This document shows, one piece after another, positions 19,401 through 29,657 of a stretch of DNA of 64,000 nt. The DNA is taken from contig NW_024735503.1 of NCBI RefSeq assembly GCF_018991925.1, positions 4,559,384 to 4,623,383 of the forward strand. Direction: 5' to 3'. The position numbers were made by a program, and so were the translations under genes. The number at the start of each line of letters is the position of its first letter. Positions within the stretch are counted from its first letter, which is position 1. Under the pieces are notes generated by a model. That model did not search any database and was not told the DNA's origin. It saw only the letters and a list, made by a program, of their open reading frames with translations. The stretch comes from Homarus americanus. Taxonomy: Eukaryota; Arthropoda; Malacostraca; Decapoda; Nephropidae.

Positions 19401-21019
19401 CAGGCTTGACACGACCTGTTGCCAAAGGTGACTTGTGCTTGGAGTGAACCCAGGGCCGGGGTCATCTGTGAACCATCTGCCATAAAGCGGAGATCCTTGG
19501 GGGGCGGTCCTAGATCACTTGGAGAGAGCCCCAAGCATTGCAAATGCTGGGGACCGATGACTGTAGCATCAGCGCCGGTGTCGGGCAACATCTGAAGACG
19601 GGATGACACACTGCGGTAGGTCACAATGACACTGATGTACTGGGGGACTTTGGTCCTGGGACGCGGGGGGGAGCACACATTCCTAATATGGCTCGAGCGT
19701 TGTCCAGGGTCGTCATGCTTCTGATTGGAAGACTGTGGGCGGCCCTCTCTGGTGGAAGGGAGCTGAAGCTTCCGCCGACGCTGTCCCTTGGGTTTGTTGG
19801 AAGGGCAACACTTGTCATAGTGGCCCAGACGACCGCACACATTGCACTGGACGCGTTTGGCTGGGCACCGTACTGTGAGTGACCAGTGGCCCTTACGGTC
19901 ACAACTGTTGCATGTAGACTCAGCAGCTGGACACACCTGTGTTCCGTGCTGCTTACCACAGTTGTTACAAAATGAACCGGGCGTGGACGTGGTGGGCGAA
20001 GACGTAGGAGCAGACTTCTTGTCCTTCTTGTACCGGGAAACAGCGCGTACAGCTATAGGGGTAGCACGGATGGCAGAGGTGGCACACCTGGCAGCCTCAT
20101 AGGAGCGACATATCGTCAACACATCCTGAAGAGAAGAGGAAGAGTCGAGGGAGGTGAGGCGTTGGACAAGTTCCTCGTCCTTAACACCCATCAGGATCAC
20201 CTGCTTCAACTGGGTCTCCTCGCACTGCTGGTGGTGGCCTAGACATATATCTACCTCTTCCGAGGCTCTCTTAAGAAGTACATAAAAGGCATCAAAAGAC
20301 TCACCCTCCATCTGTCTGCAGCTAAACAATTCCCTCCTGCGCAGAGCTTCATTCTGCTGTCCTTTGATGTGCCGCTGTAGAATGTCCAGTACCACCTCTA
20401 CAGACAGTGAAGAGGTTGGGGGTACCTGCAACGTATGTTCCAAGACACGCTGAATTTCCAAGGACAGGCACGTACGCAGCTGGATGAGTTGTTTTGGGTG
20501 TGACAAACTCTGGAGATCCACCATTGTAGAATAATCAGTCCACCGTCGCCGCCATTCACGAAAAGTCTGGAAAGTCACATCAGGCTTCAAGATGGGCGGT
20601 GTTTGAGCTGCTGCTTTAGGTGGGGCTGGGGGGCGTGAAGGAAGCATTGATGAGGTATCTGAACCAGTCAGTACCGAGGCAGTGTTAGAGCCAGGGGCTT
20701 GGTTAACAGTGAGGCGAGATATCAAAGCTTCAAACCGTGCACTGTCTTCCAATTTCCATTGGTGGTCTCTCTCTGCCTCTGCTTGCCTTCTGTGTTCATC
20801 CGCCACACGTCTGTGAGCTTCATCCTCGCGTCTTTCATCTCTCATAAACTTCAGTAAAGCAATTATCTCTGGAGACAACGCTGAATATTGAGGTGAAGGG
20901 CTGCGCGATGTTGTGGGGACTGGAGCGTCGTGGCCGGCCTGGTCATCCATCTCTGCGGGACTATCATCCGCTTGACTCATCCAGGCGCTGGGTCCACAGC
21001 TACGTAAGGCATGAGACAT
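16430..21019 (-). CDS. Gypsy-1 Gag-Pol polyprotein (1529 aa)
   Basis: One open frame with all domains of a Ty3/Gypsy retrotransposon. Gag occupies about residues 1-400, with a charged helical stretch at 60-95 and three cysteine-rich knuckles at 351-404 (for example CNVCGRLGHYDKCC). Protease: LPDTGADATVIG, catalytic D480. Reverse transcriptase: motif A TTMDALCGYWQI (D741) and motif C VVDDILMY (D803, D804). RNase H: QTDAS (D950), E993 and D1019. Integrase: H1188, H1191, C1221, C1224, then D1252, D1306 and E1342, a D35E spacing. The C-terminal tail contains GARVVV-like and R-W-W-R-N segments. No envelope gene. There is no frameshift between gag and pol, so all products derive from one polyprotein. 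The start ATG is the first in the frame after the leader. Looks intact. Confidence 0.96.
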   Translation of the reverse strand: MSHALRSCGPSAWMSQADDSPAEMDDQAGHDAPVPTTSRSPSPQYSALSPEIIALLKFMRDERREDEAHRRVADEHRRQAEAERDHQWKLEDSARFEALISRLTVNQAPGSNTASVLTGSDTSSMLPSRPPAPPKAAAQTPPILKPDVTFQTFREWRRRWTDYSTMVDLQSLSHPKQLIQLRTCLSLEIQRVLEHTLQVPPTSSLSVEVVLDILQRHIKGQQNEALRRRELFSCRQMEGESFDAFYVLLKRASEEVDICLGHHQQCEETQLKQVILMGVKDEELVQRLTSLDSSSSLQDVLTICRSYEAARCATSAIRATPIAVRAVSRYKKDKKSAPTSSPTTSTPGSFCNNCGKQHGTQVCPAAESTCNSCDRKGHWSLTVRCPAKRVQCNVCGRLGHYDKCCPSNKPKGQRRRKLQLPSTREGRPQSSNQKHDDPGQRSSHIRNVCSPPRPRTKVPQYISVIVTYRSVSSRLQMLPDTGADATVIGPQHLQCLGLSPSDLGPPPKDLRFMADGSQMTPALGSLQAQVTFGNRSCQAWIDVHNGVPTPLLSYRHCQELAIISQDFPKPILEVKHANRVQKGSSNDPAAALPLPLASDTSPSDARKYFLKEFSDVLVTKSALESKPLKKMAGPPMRIHLRDDAKPFAIYTPRLVPLAFREAVKNELDSMVAQEIIAPTGDDPSPWCHPMVVVAKPRGGVRITTDLSKLNSQVSRPAHPSPTPFAAIRSVNPKARFFTTMDALCGYWQIELAEEDRPLTTFITPHGRYSYCRGPMGFAATGDAFCLRGDMALQGLANCVKVVDDILMYDEDYMDHLCRIYEVLNRCRKHCITLNADKFVLASSSVDFCGYTLSGNGIAADPEKVRAITDFPTPANLTDLRSFIGLVNQLAEFSSDISAAAQPLRPLMNPKRTFLWTPDHDKAFQQMKQALSRPPVLATFDPALPTVLQTDASRLYGVGYALLQDHGGGQFRLVQCGSRFLSDTETRYATIELELLAVVWAMSKCRFYLIGLQHFHLVTDHRPLVPILNHYTLNAVENPRLQRLKEKLSAYIFTAVWRAGKELCIPDALSRSPVSRPTPEDHVLDADLALSVRTVVTLHAVQSLRSDLSPDDDKAMEDLRTAARDDPSYVRLVECVRNGFPSNRYDLHNTLLPYWKLRDELYCDGDLVLYGARVVVPAASRPHALARLHDSHRGAEATKRRARQTVFWPGINSDISNVVRACEPCQVLQPSQQQEPFMSDDNPTRPFESVSADFFCVSGKSFLVIVDRLSGWPVVIKCGNDTTSAATISKFRHYFRDVGVPVRLRTDGGPQFTSRDFAVFLDRWGVRHVLSSPHYPQSNGHAEAAVKSLKHLILKVAPSGNIDCEAFDRGLLELRNTPNYTGRSPAQVLYGRPLRSCVPAHPQSFSKEWQAKTEDCDRRAAERAQDVVARYNDHARSLPRLSVGTQVRVQDPTSLRWDKVGVVMGLGRSRDYQVRLPSGRVWWRNRRFLRPVTMPSAGPATSVESHTLPSDEVLDAQNGSKRKGPLKTLL

Positions 21020-21178
21020 AACTACTTCATCTGTGTACTGTGTCTTAAATCAGTGTTGACCGGTCAGCCCGTCGTATCAACAAGATTTCAGACAAAAAAA
21101 TTAATTAAATACACAGATAAGTAGGTTATATATATAAAATATATATAAGGAAGCCGCCGGTCAGTGAATGTTAGTACA

Positions 21179-21180
<2 letters not shown>

Positions 21181-21211
<31 letters not shown>
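21181..21211. repeat. (TG)n in Gypsy-1 leader
   Basis: Alternating TG in the untranslated region between primer-binding site and gag. Confidence 0.9.
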
Positions 21212-21214
<3 letters not shown>

Positions 21215-21557
21215 GGGCAGGGAGAGCGTCTCGCCGGGAGGGAGAGGAGGGAGGAGCGCGGCGACTCGCAGTCAGTCCAGTTACCCTCTGGACGCGGTCA
21301 GAGAAGGGTGCACTGAACTCTACTCCTTACAAATGCCCAGAACATGCCGTATACCTTTGGAATCCTTTAAAACAAGGTCACACATGAATGGCACGAAACA
21401 CACAATGCACTAAACACTTCACAGAAAATCACTGTCACTGACACTGCTCAAAGTTGCTAAATTCTTCGAGGACGGGTGGCGGTTGGTTGACACAGGGCAG
21501 GAGTCCATAAGCCGGCTTTCCACAAACTTTGCACTATCACTCGTAGTTATCCAGTAA

Positions 21558-21574
21558 AACTACGCACTGCGCCA
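21558..21574 (-). promoter_or_regulatory. Gypsy-1 tRNA primer-binding site
   Basis: Minus strand reads TGGCGCAGTGCGTAG directly adjacent to the 5' LTR. TGG complements the CCA end of a tRNA. I cannot name the tRNA with confidence. Confidence 0.8.
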
Positions 21575-21901
21575 TGTTAGGTTCTGGATAATAAGTTCAA
21601 TATACAGGAGAGAACACAAACACCTGTATAGTTTTGTAGGTTCGGTTTACTGGATGAGAGATATGTACACAGAGGGAAGTAGCGCTCCCTAGCTTAGGTC
21701 CTTGTCAACTGCTATAGACGACGTATGGCAAGTGATACATTAGCAGCTTCCATACGTCGCCAGGCACATTAATTAAGCATGTGGGATATGGTAATAACAT
21801 TGCCACACGCTGCTAGCTAGGCTGAATAAATAATACATAAATGGAGCACATACATAATATACATACATAATATATAATCCAGCATACATAATATACATAC
21901 A
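21575..21901 (-). repeat. Gypsy-1 5' LTR
   Basis: 327 bp, same length as the 3' LTR, with one substitution seen. Followed by GAGAC target copy. Confidence 0.96.
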
Positions 21902-22322
21902 GAGACCATCAACTACCTGTAGGTACACCACCTGAAGTCAAGTATCTCTGGCTGAACGATGTGGAAGATAAACACCCAGACGCTGAGTTTCAGTTCAGAG
22001 TCGGTACACAAGATCATGTTCTGATTAGAAGCGACCCAGCAGTCATACAGGATCTCCTCACCAATAGCATAAGGGGAAAAACAATCATCCCAATCATCGA
22101 GCAAGAAAGCCATCTTAATCATAGGGCTCCACCAGTACCAAGACCCCTACACTACTAGAAGCTCATCCCGACATCAGAAGGACGAAGCGACTCAGGGGCA
22201 AGAATGCAGTCATTGCAGACTGGGTTGGCTCGGGAGACCCACCCAAGACCATTCGAGTCCGTGGTGCCTATCGGACTCTGAAGCTAACTCTCTGTCAGCC
22301 CCCTACCCGGAGGTGTTACAAT
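21902..22322 (+). pseudogene. LINE ORF1 (Gag-like), part 2 of 3
   Basis: Continues the ORF interrupted at 16082: PVGTPPEVKYLWLNDVEDKH and on, to a stop at about 22158. A shifted frame then continues with ADWVGSGDPPKTIRVRGAYR and PPTRRCYN, where the solo LTR interrupts it. The GDPPKTIRVRG... phrase followed by cysteine knuckles is typical of LINE ORF1 proteins of the I/Jockey style. One frameshift near 22140. Confidence 0.6.
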
Positions 22323-23166
22323 TGTCACGTGCCTGTGGCGCTCGGGAACTTGCATAGCGTGAGGCATATGTTCATGCCTCCATTTCACACAAGCTATTAA
22401 TAATTTGTTAATTGTACTTATTACATTATTATTGTTCTTAGTTACTTAGGTTAATTGTATATTTATGTATGTTATTAATATGCATCATTGTGTTACTCTG
22501 TTAAGTCAAATCAAGAGTAGTATTAATTAATTATATAAATTATCTAGCAAATGTCCTGGATCACGTGATATGAGACGCGCGCTCCTCCACGGCGTGCCCC
22601 AGCTTCCCCAGTAGCGAAAAACCGTGGCATATGGTAGACGTGTCCATTCGTTCTCTAGCCTTGACCCTTGTCTAGTGCCTTGTCCAGTCTTCTGCAATGC
22701 TCTAGGGGTATCAGGTATTAGTGACACGTTTAGTTAGGCCTAGGAAGGGATCCTGGTGGTAAGGAATCTCCTGTTTGGTAGGAAATAACTATTTTGTAGG
22801 GATTGTTGTATAAATATATTTTGTATGTCTGTGTAATATAGTTATGTTAAGTATTATTCGTTTGGTCTAACTCCTTACGGTATATTTTCACCCTTCCGGC
22901 ATCACTCTTATTTTAATATACAATCACTTATTCCCTTAAATTCTTGTTTGCTAGTCATTACTCCCTTTAGAACATAAATTGAATTAATTAATTATCTTCC
23001 CTTTTGTGATTCACTTATTTCAACTGTTCTTACTTATTCAAGTACATTTAGATGAGTAGGTTTTTGTGGGGATAATTATTTCCGTGTTCCCTATTTGTTC
23101 CTTTATTTGTTAATAACTTGGGGTAGGTTTCACTCCCCAGGTATAAAGGGTAGTGGGATCGCGACA
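22323..23166. mobile_element. Solo LTR (844 bp) in LINE ORF1
   Basis: Begins TGTCACGTGCC and ends GATCGCGACA, with a 4-bp target duplication CAAT (22319-22322, 23167-23170). Removing the LTR and one CAAT restores a regular zinc knuckle in the surrounding ORF, which confirms the boundaries. No internal region or second LTR is present, so it arose by LTR-LTR recombination. Family unknown, unlike the other LTRs in the window. Confidence 0.85.
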
Positions 23167-23278
23167 CAATTGTCAACACTGGGGCCATGTGGCCCGATTA
23201 TGCCCTTCGACTAAGCCGTGGTGTGGTCTCTGCTCAAGACAGCATGCAATACAGGCTTTCAGAGATACAGTTGTTAGG
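23167..23278 (+). pseudogene. LINE ORF1 (Gag-like), part 3 of 3, zinc knuckles
   Basis: Encodes NCQHWGHVARLC and then WCGLCSRQH. Together with RCYN before the solo LTR this gives CYNCQHWGHVARLC, a perfect C-x2-C-x4-H-x4-C knuckle, followed by a second. Such paired knuckles end the ORF1 of I/Jockey-type LINEs. Cut off by the gap at 23279; the ORF2 that should follow is not visible after the gap. Confidence 0.65.
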
Positions 23279-23378
23279 NNNNNNNNNNNNNNNNNNNNNN
23301 NNNNNNNNNNNNNNNNNNNNNNNNNNNNNNNNNNNNNNNNNNNNNNNNNNNNNNNNNNNNNNNNNNNNNNNNNNNNNN
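23279..23378. other. Assembly gap (100 N)
   Basis: Exactly 100 N, placeholder. Confidence 0.98.
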
Positions 23379-24964
<1,586 letters not shown>

Positions 24965-25248
24965 ACAGATTTTGCAGGTCTACAATTTCCTATCATACAC
25001 TCAATTGCCTCTTCGTGAACCCAGAGATTGCGATCTTTGGGTTCAAGAAAAAGAGCTTTTATATTAGCGTGTTACAGTCAGCAATATAGTATTTAGGTTG
25101 GTACCTCATTCTATAGAAAATCCGTCCCCATACAATGTTTAATTTATTTACCTACCTTATTTACCAAATGGCCACCCAAATTAAAAGGAGAAGTGTTTTT
25201 ATTTATTATTTTATATATATTGTGTACGGGTGAGTCATTAAAAAGTAT

Positions 25249-25652
25249 TGTGGAGTTATGAGATATTGGTTCACACTCAGGATGGGATGGAGAAAGGAAA
25301 CTCACAATGTGCTCACTGTATACATATTGTATTGGATGTACAATGCAGCTTGTTGCTGGGTAGGCAGCATTGAGTAGAGAGAGCTGGGTGGTGAGGGTGC
25401 CCAGAGTGAGGGCACGCGGCTTGAGGGACGCCAAGGTCGCTGGCGGGATCGGCAGCCACTGACTGGTGCAGAGGAGGAGGTGTTGCTTGCTGGTGGCACT
25501 GGGTAGAAAAGAGGCTGGTCACAGCAGTGTCAGGCCTTATAAGGCAGGGGTAGGCGTGGGTAGATAGTTGACCCCCGCTCCGTGGGCGGCGCTGGAGGCG
25601 TAGGCTGGGGAATTCGAGAAGGTTTGGTGCTTGTAGGGGAGGAATCACTACA
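25249..25652 (-). repeat. TRIM-like element 3' LTR
   Basis: On the minus strand starts TGTAGTGATTCC and ends ATAACTCCACA. Aligns to the LTR at 26215-26627 over its whole length with scattered differences, so the insertion is not recent. Confidence 0.88.
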
Positions 25653-25672
25653 ATACTCCCCTTCCCCCCCAG
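25653..25672 (-). promoter_or_regulatory. TRIM-like element polypurine tract
   Basis: Minus strand GGGGGGGAAGGGGAGTAT immediately before the LTR, the same form as in the two other related Gypsy copies in the window. Confidence 0.75.
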
Positions 25673-26199
25673 GCGCGGCGGGAGGCTGGAGGTTGGCAGA
25701 GTTGCGTGCCACATGTGAGACAGAACGGGCGGTGCATGCCACATGTGGGACATAACGGCGAGGGCGTGGATGAGCCGGCCGCTAGGGGGGGGGGGCAACT
25801 CTGTCTAGATACACGAGATCTGTGGGAGAAAAGAGGGAGAAGGAGGGTTGTGGAGGAGATGAATGTTGTGCTTCACTCGCGACAGATACAGAGTCGTCAG
25901 ATGCGCGTGCTGGGGTGTGTGGGCCTGGGTCAGGAGCAGCAGGGGGTATTGCTGGGCCGGGGGTGGCGTCTGAGGCAGGACGGGTGTGTTGGGGTCGGTA
26001 GGATGTGGTGCTTGGGGCAGGAAGAGGAGCGGCTGTCTGCTTACAGTAGCAGAGCTGCTCTAGGGTGTCTAACCTGCGGTGTAGAGACAGTAGTTATATA
26101 GCCGATGAGAGCTGCCTCTGCGTGGGTAAGCCAGTCTTCCATGTTGCTTGAAGACTGGGATAGTGATCAGTTTCTCCTCCATCCTGTGTGAATGGTCAC

Positions 26200-26214
26200 T
26201 CCGGGGTCACCATT
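26200..26214 (-). promoter_or_regulatory. TRIM-like element primer-binding site
   Basis: Minus strand AATGGTGACCCCGG directly after the 5' LTR: two spacer bases and then TGG. Shared with the Gypsy derivative at 46383-46396. Confidence 0.75.
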
Positions 26215-26627
26215 TGTGGGGTTATGAGATATTGGTTCACACTCAGGATGGCATGGAGAAAGGAAACTCACAATGTGCTCTCTGTATACATATTGTATTG
26301 GATGTACAATGCAGCTTGTTGCTGGGTAGGCAGCATGGTTACAAGCGTTGAGTAGAGAGAGCTGGTTGGTGAGGGTGCCAGAGGAGGGCACGCGGCTTGA
26401 GGGACGCCATGGTGGCGAGGGTGCGGAAGCCGCCAGGCTGGCGCGGAGGAGGAGGTGTTGCTTGCTGATGGCACTGAGTAGAAAGGGGCTGGTCACAGCG
26501 GTGTCAGGCCTTATAAGGCGGGGGTAGGCGTGGGTAGATAGTCGACCCCTGCTCCGTGGGCAGCGCTGGAGGCGTAGGCTGGGGAATTCGAGAAGGTTCG
26601 GTGCTTGTAGGGGAGGAATCCACTGCA
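26215..26627 (-). repeat. TRIM-like element 5' LTR
   Basis: 413 bp; starts TGCAGTGGATTCC on the minus strand and ends ATAACCCCACA. Confidence 0.88.
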
Positions 26628-26697
26628 GTATAAAGGTTGACTGAAATTGTGAATATACTGTATATGTTCGTAGTTTGTTTTTTAAATTAAGCTATTG

Positions 26698-26940
26698 TGG
26701 CGTACTGAATGTGTGGCCAGAAGATATCCCAGACTCAGGACGAGGTAGGAGAGAAACTCACAATTGCGTTTTCTTTATATACTGTAAGTACAGTGCAGTG
26801 CTAGGGAGATGCCGTGTGGTGAGAAGCTTGCTCAGAAGACACGTTGGGTGAGTAGCGTGCTGAAAGGAGAAGCTGTGCAGGAGCTTCGTTAGAAGAGGTG
26901 TTGCGTGTCGCTGGCCTCCAGGTTGACTGCCTCTACAGGT
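26698..26940 (-). repeat. LTR fragment of the TGTAGTGGA Gypsy family
   Basis: On the minus strand, phrases such as CTGGAGGCCAGC, AACGAAGCTCCT and GAAAACGCAATTGTGAG parallel the 3' half of the LTR at 47765-48261. A lone fragment; ends are not clear. Confidence 0.5.
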
Positions 26941-27159
26941 TCAAGTTTAGAAGCTCCAAAAGTTGTTGATAGCGAAAGTCAGAGCGGGGAAGATGACAGA
27001 GGAAGGAGCAGGAGGTTAGGAAGGGAATTGTAGTGGGAGAGATAGTGCCGTGGCTTTACACGACTGCGTTTATTTGGTTAGCGCATAGCGCACGTATTTG
27101 GTTTTGCCTGTGTTGGGTGTGTGATCCTCGGGTCACCACTCCTCCGGATTGTGTCAGTT
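26941..27159. other. Unassigned short interval
   Basis: Between the LTR fragment and the SINE. The short ORF at 27033-27245 is not recognised. Confidence 0.4.
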
Positions 27160-27362
27160 CAAGTTTAGAAGCTCCAACAACTTTCCCTGAATACGAATTC
27201 GCAACCTTTCGATTTACAACAGGTACCTACTTTACTGCTAGGTGAACAGAGACCAAGGGGGCTAGGAAGAGTGTCCAAACAACTTCCGCTTGCCCGGGAA
27301 TCGAACCCGTGACATCTTGCTTGCGAGGCAAGAGCGGTACCGCTTCTACCACAAGCGCCCCA
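27160..27362 (-). mobile_element. tRNA(Ala)-like SINE, head portion
   Basis: Same family as 35509-35918, on the opposite strand. Minus strand has the tRNA-like head with GTGGTAGAAGCGGTACCGC, CTTGCCTCGCAAGC and B-box GGGTTCGATTCCCGGG, then the body up to the phrase for TTGTTGGAGCTTC. The 3' body and A-rich tail are absent. Confidence 0.75.
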
Positions 27363-27615
27363 TTCTCCTCCTCTACAGGGCGAGAATAGGAGCTTATATA
27401 CACGTCCAGCGGACGTGGAACGGATGTAAGTTGCGTTTTTTCTCAGCTGAGAAAAGATGCCCCGCCCCTTCCTCAAGAGTTACAGCTGATTGGCTGTTGC
27501 AAACCTGTTCGATTTTATCTTGAAGTAATGATGTATTTGTAAACGAGTTTATTCATAATCGTTGGGATGACCGTTTCTGGCGAGAAAGGTATTTAGCTAA
27601 ATTATATATACATAC
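27363..27615. other. Unassigned short interval
   Basis: No gene or repeat recognised. Confidence 0.4.
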
Positions 27616-27946
27616 TGTATGTATATTCTGTATGCTGTATTTATATTATGCTATGTATATTATGTATGTGCTCCATTTATGTATTATTTATTTAGCCTAG
27701 CTAGTAGCGTGTGGCAATGTATTTATCAATGTCCCACATGCTTAATTAATGTGCCTGGCGACGTATGGAAGCTGCTAATGTATCACTTGCCATACGTCGT
27801 CTATAGAGCAGTTGACCAGCGGACAGGTTGAATAGCGCTACTCCCCTTGTGTACATATCTCTTATCCAGTAAATCGAACCTACAAAATCTATACAGGTGT
27901 TTGTGTTCGCTCCTGTATATTGAACTTATTACCCAGAACACGAACA
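27616..27946 (-). mobile_element. Solo LTR of the Gypsy-1 family
   Basis: About 331 bp aligning end to end with the Gypsy-1 LTR (starts TGTATGTATATTCTGTATG, ends GAACACGAACA on the plus strand). Target duplication CATAC lies at 27611-27615 and beginning at 27947; its last base is completed after the mariner insertion. Considerably more diverged than the Gypsy-1 LTR pair, so the family has been active for a long time. Confidence 0.85.
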
Positions 27947-27977
27947 CATACGAGGTCTGTCCAGAAAGTATCCAGCC

Positions 27978-29233
27978 TGTGAGGGCGCAGGTTCCCTCAT
28001 TATATCTACACCACCCTCATCTTACTTACTTCTCTTAGTCTTACTCTTACTCAGTTCCGTCACCTATTCTTTTGGTAGCATGGACATTCTTTTGGTAGCA
28101 TGGTCGAGGGTCTAGGCACATGGGTATGGTAATTCTGGTATCAAGTCACTTGGATGGAAATAAAGGTAAAATACTGTGGGAGAAAGGAATACACCTAAAG
28201 TACAGTACTCTAAAAACAAGTTTATTAATATGCAATCAATGGGGAAAGATATAGTATTAATCATATAACTACCAGGCTCACCTCCTGGGCTTATTGCAAA
28301 CTCAGTACTTACTCAACATACTCGTTAATAATGACACTATACAGGGGTCCACTACCCAACATGGGATAATTATTTCCAACTAATTATCCCTAACATACAT
28401 GTTACAACCCTCTCTGTGGACATATACTTCCAAGGAGTAACCCAGGGTAGAGCATTGGGGCTCACGACTGTTGTTATTGTGGGGTAGCCAGACACATGGC
28501 GGGTCTGGGGTCTGGCCCAACGAAGCCGTGGGGCACATTAATCAGGCAGCATCGGTGCCATCGTTTCGTATATGATCCCTGTTGGTCATCTACTACATCC
28601 GAGGCCATTGTTGAATAGTTGCAAGAATCACAATGGGATCTGGAGAAACATGGAAGCAGCATCAGGGAACATGACAACACAAACAACTCTCTTGTCTAGA
28701 CGACAGACGTATTTACGTTATATTACTTCTACACTGGGTGAATGACAATTCAACTGTTAAATCATGAACACTGGTGAACACTGATATTCACTACAATTGA
28801 CTGAATTAACTGAATGGCTACACAAAACATACCTGGAGAAACATGGAAGCAACGTCAGGGAACGTTCTCCCTGGCTCATCTTGATTATATATACCCCTGA
28901 GTTGCCAGTGATCGCTACTCACGCAATGACAATAATTACAAACAAACTAACTATTACTCATTCAAAGATGACCCTCAGTTGACAAAGGTCTGGCGAATTA
29001 CTTGAGTTGATTTACACAGATTAATTCAAGATTGAGCTTCCCAGGAGAAAGTGGAATAACAACGCATTGACAACTGTCTTCACAAAGGCGGGACACTGGG
29101 AGGGAACACAAGTGTAGCGTCTATGGGGAAAAACACGTCTTCTCAGGGATCGCTAACTCACTCATGTTTTGCGGGCGTGGAGTTTAATAAGAATCATTAG
29201 TTAACTAGATCAGCAGTCAACGTGACCATGACA
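27978..29233 (-). mobile_element. Solo LTR, family B, inside the mariner
   Basis: On the minus strand it starts TGTCATGGTCACGTTG and ends CCCTCACA. Target duplication AGCC at 27974-27977 and 29234-29237 splits the mariner terminal repeat. About 1256 bp, related to the 1757-bp copy at 44368-46124 (shared CATGTTGGGTAGTG, CCATGTGTC and TTTGGTAGCATGG motifs) but shorter. AATAAAC near the 3' end on the minus strand supports the orientation. Confidence 0.88.
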
Positions 29234-29281
29234 AGCCATTTACTATTAAAAAAAATATTGCTTACCTAGGACAATGGCGCC

Positions 29282-29380
29282 TTAGTCCCCTTCAAAGTAC
29301 TCCCCTTGGGACCTCACACACTTCTCCCGGCGTCCCTTCCTCTTTTCCAAACAGTCTGCAAAGTCCTCTTTCGGGATCTC
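29282..29380 (-). pseudogene. Mariner transposase C-terminal remnant
   Basis: Minus strand encodes EIPKEDFADCLEKRKG, then GRREKCVRSQGEYFEGD and a stop (29282-29284). The ending F-x2-C-L/F-E ... EKC ... GEYFEGD is the signature C-terminus of mariner transposases. All catalytic residues (the D,D34D triad) are missing. Lies inside the mariner termini. Confidence 0.85.
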
Positions 29381-29657
29381 CTAAGTAAGCAATATTTTTT
29401 TTAATAGTAAATGGCTGGATACTTTCCGGACAGACCTCGTACACTCATTATTTCAAATATAAACATGTAGGAAGTTTATCAGAAGTAATATACATGAATT
29501 CACAGTTAAACTTTGGTAGTAAATTCACGCTTTCGGAGGATGCATTTAATATATACTTATTTTTACCCACAATAAGACATTCTAAGACAAATTACGTATC
29601 AGTAATACTACATTATGCAAAAACAAAATTTTTAAAGATCAGAATCACATTGAAATA

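Larger units (their letters stand above)
16083..21901 (-). mobile_element. Complete Ty3/Gypsy LTR retrotransposon (Gypsy-1)
   Basis: A full-length element of 5819 bp bounded by 327-bp LTRs, with target duplication GAGAC at 16078-16082 and 21902-21906. It has a primer-binding site directly after the 5' LTR, a polypurine tract directly before the 3' LTR, and one uninterrupted gag-pol ORF. The two LTRs differ at one position that I can see (G at about 16212 versus T in the other), so insertion is recent and the element could be active. It is inserted in LINE ORF1. A solo LTR of the same family is at 27616-27946. Confidence 0.96.
25249..26627 (-). mobile_element. Non-autonomous two-LTR retroelement (TRIM-like)
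   Basis: Two LTRs of 404 and 413 bp enclose only about 560 bp. Target duplication GTAT lies at 25245-25248 and 26628-26631. On the minus strand the 5' LTR (right) is followed by AATGGTGACCCCGGAGTG, the same type of primer site as in the Gypsy derivative at 46383, and a G-rich polypurine tract precedes the 3' LTR (left). The internal part keeps no protease, reverse transcriptase or integrase domain, only a proline-rich remnant like the C-terminal tail of the 56-58 kb Gypsy. It must be moved by proteins of a related full-length element. Confidence 0.9.
27951..29439 (-). mobile_element. Mini-mariner with nested solo LTR
   Basis: Termini CGAGGTCTGTCCAGAAAGTA (left) and its inverse at 29420-29439, with TA on each side (27949-27950, 29440-29441). 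After removal of the nested LTR and one AGCC, about 229 bp remain, with terminal repeats of some 55 bp and only the end of a transposase gene. This is an internally deleted Tc1/mariner-type element. It inserted next to the Gypsy-1 solo LTR, within that LTR's target copy. Confidence 0.9.

Noticed and set aside
25313..26101. ORFs of 131-161 codons on both strands
   Set aside because: They lie across LTRs and a proline-rich remnant of a non-autonomous element; no recognised domain and frames conflict.
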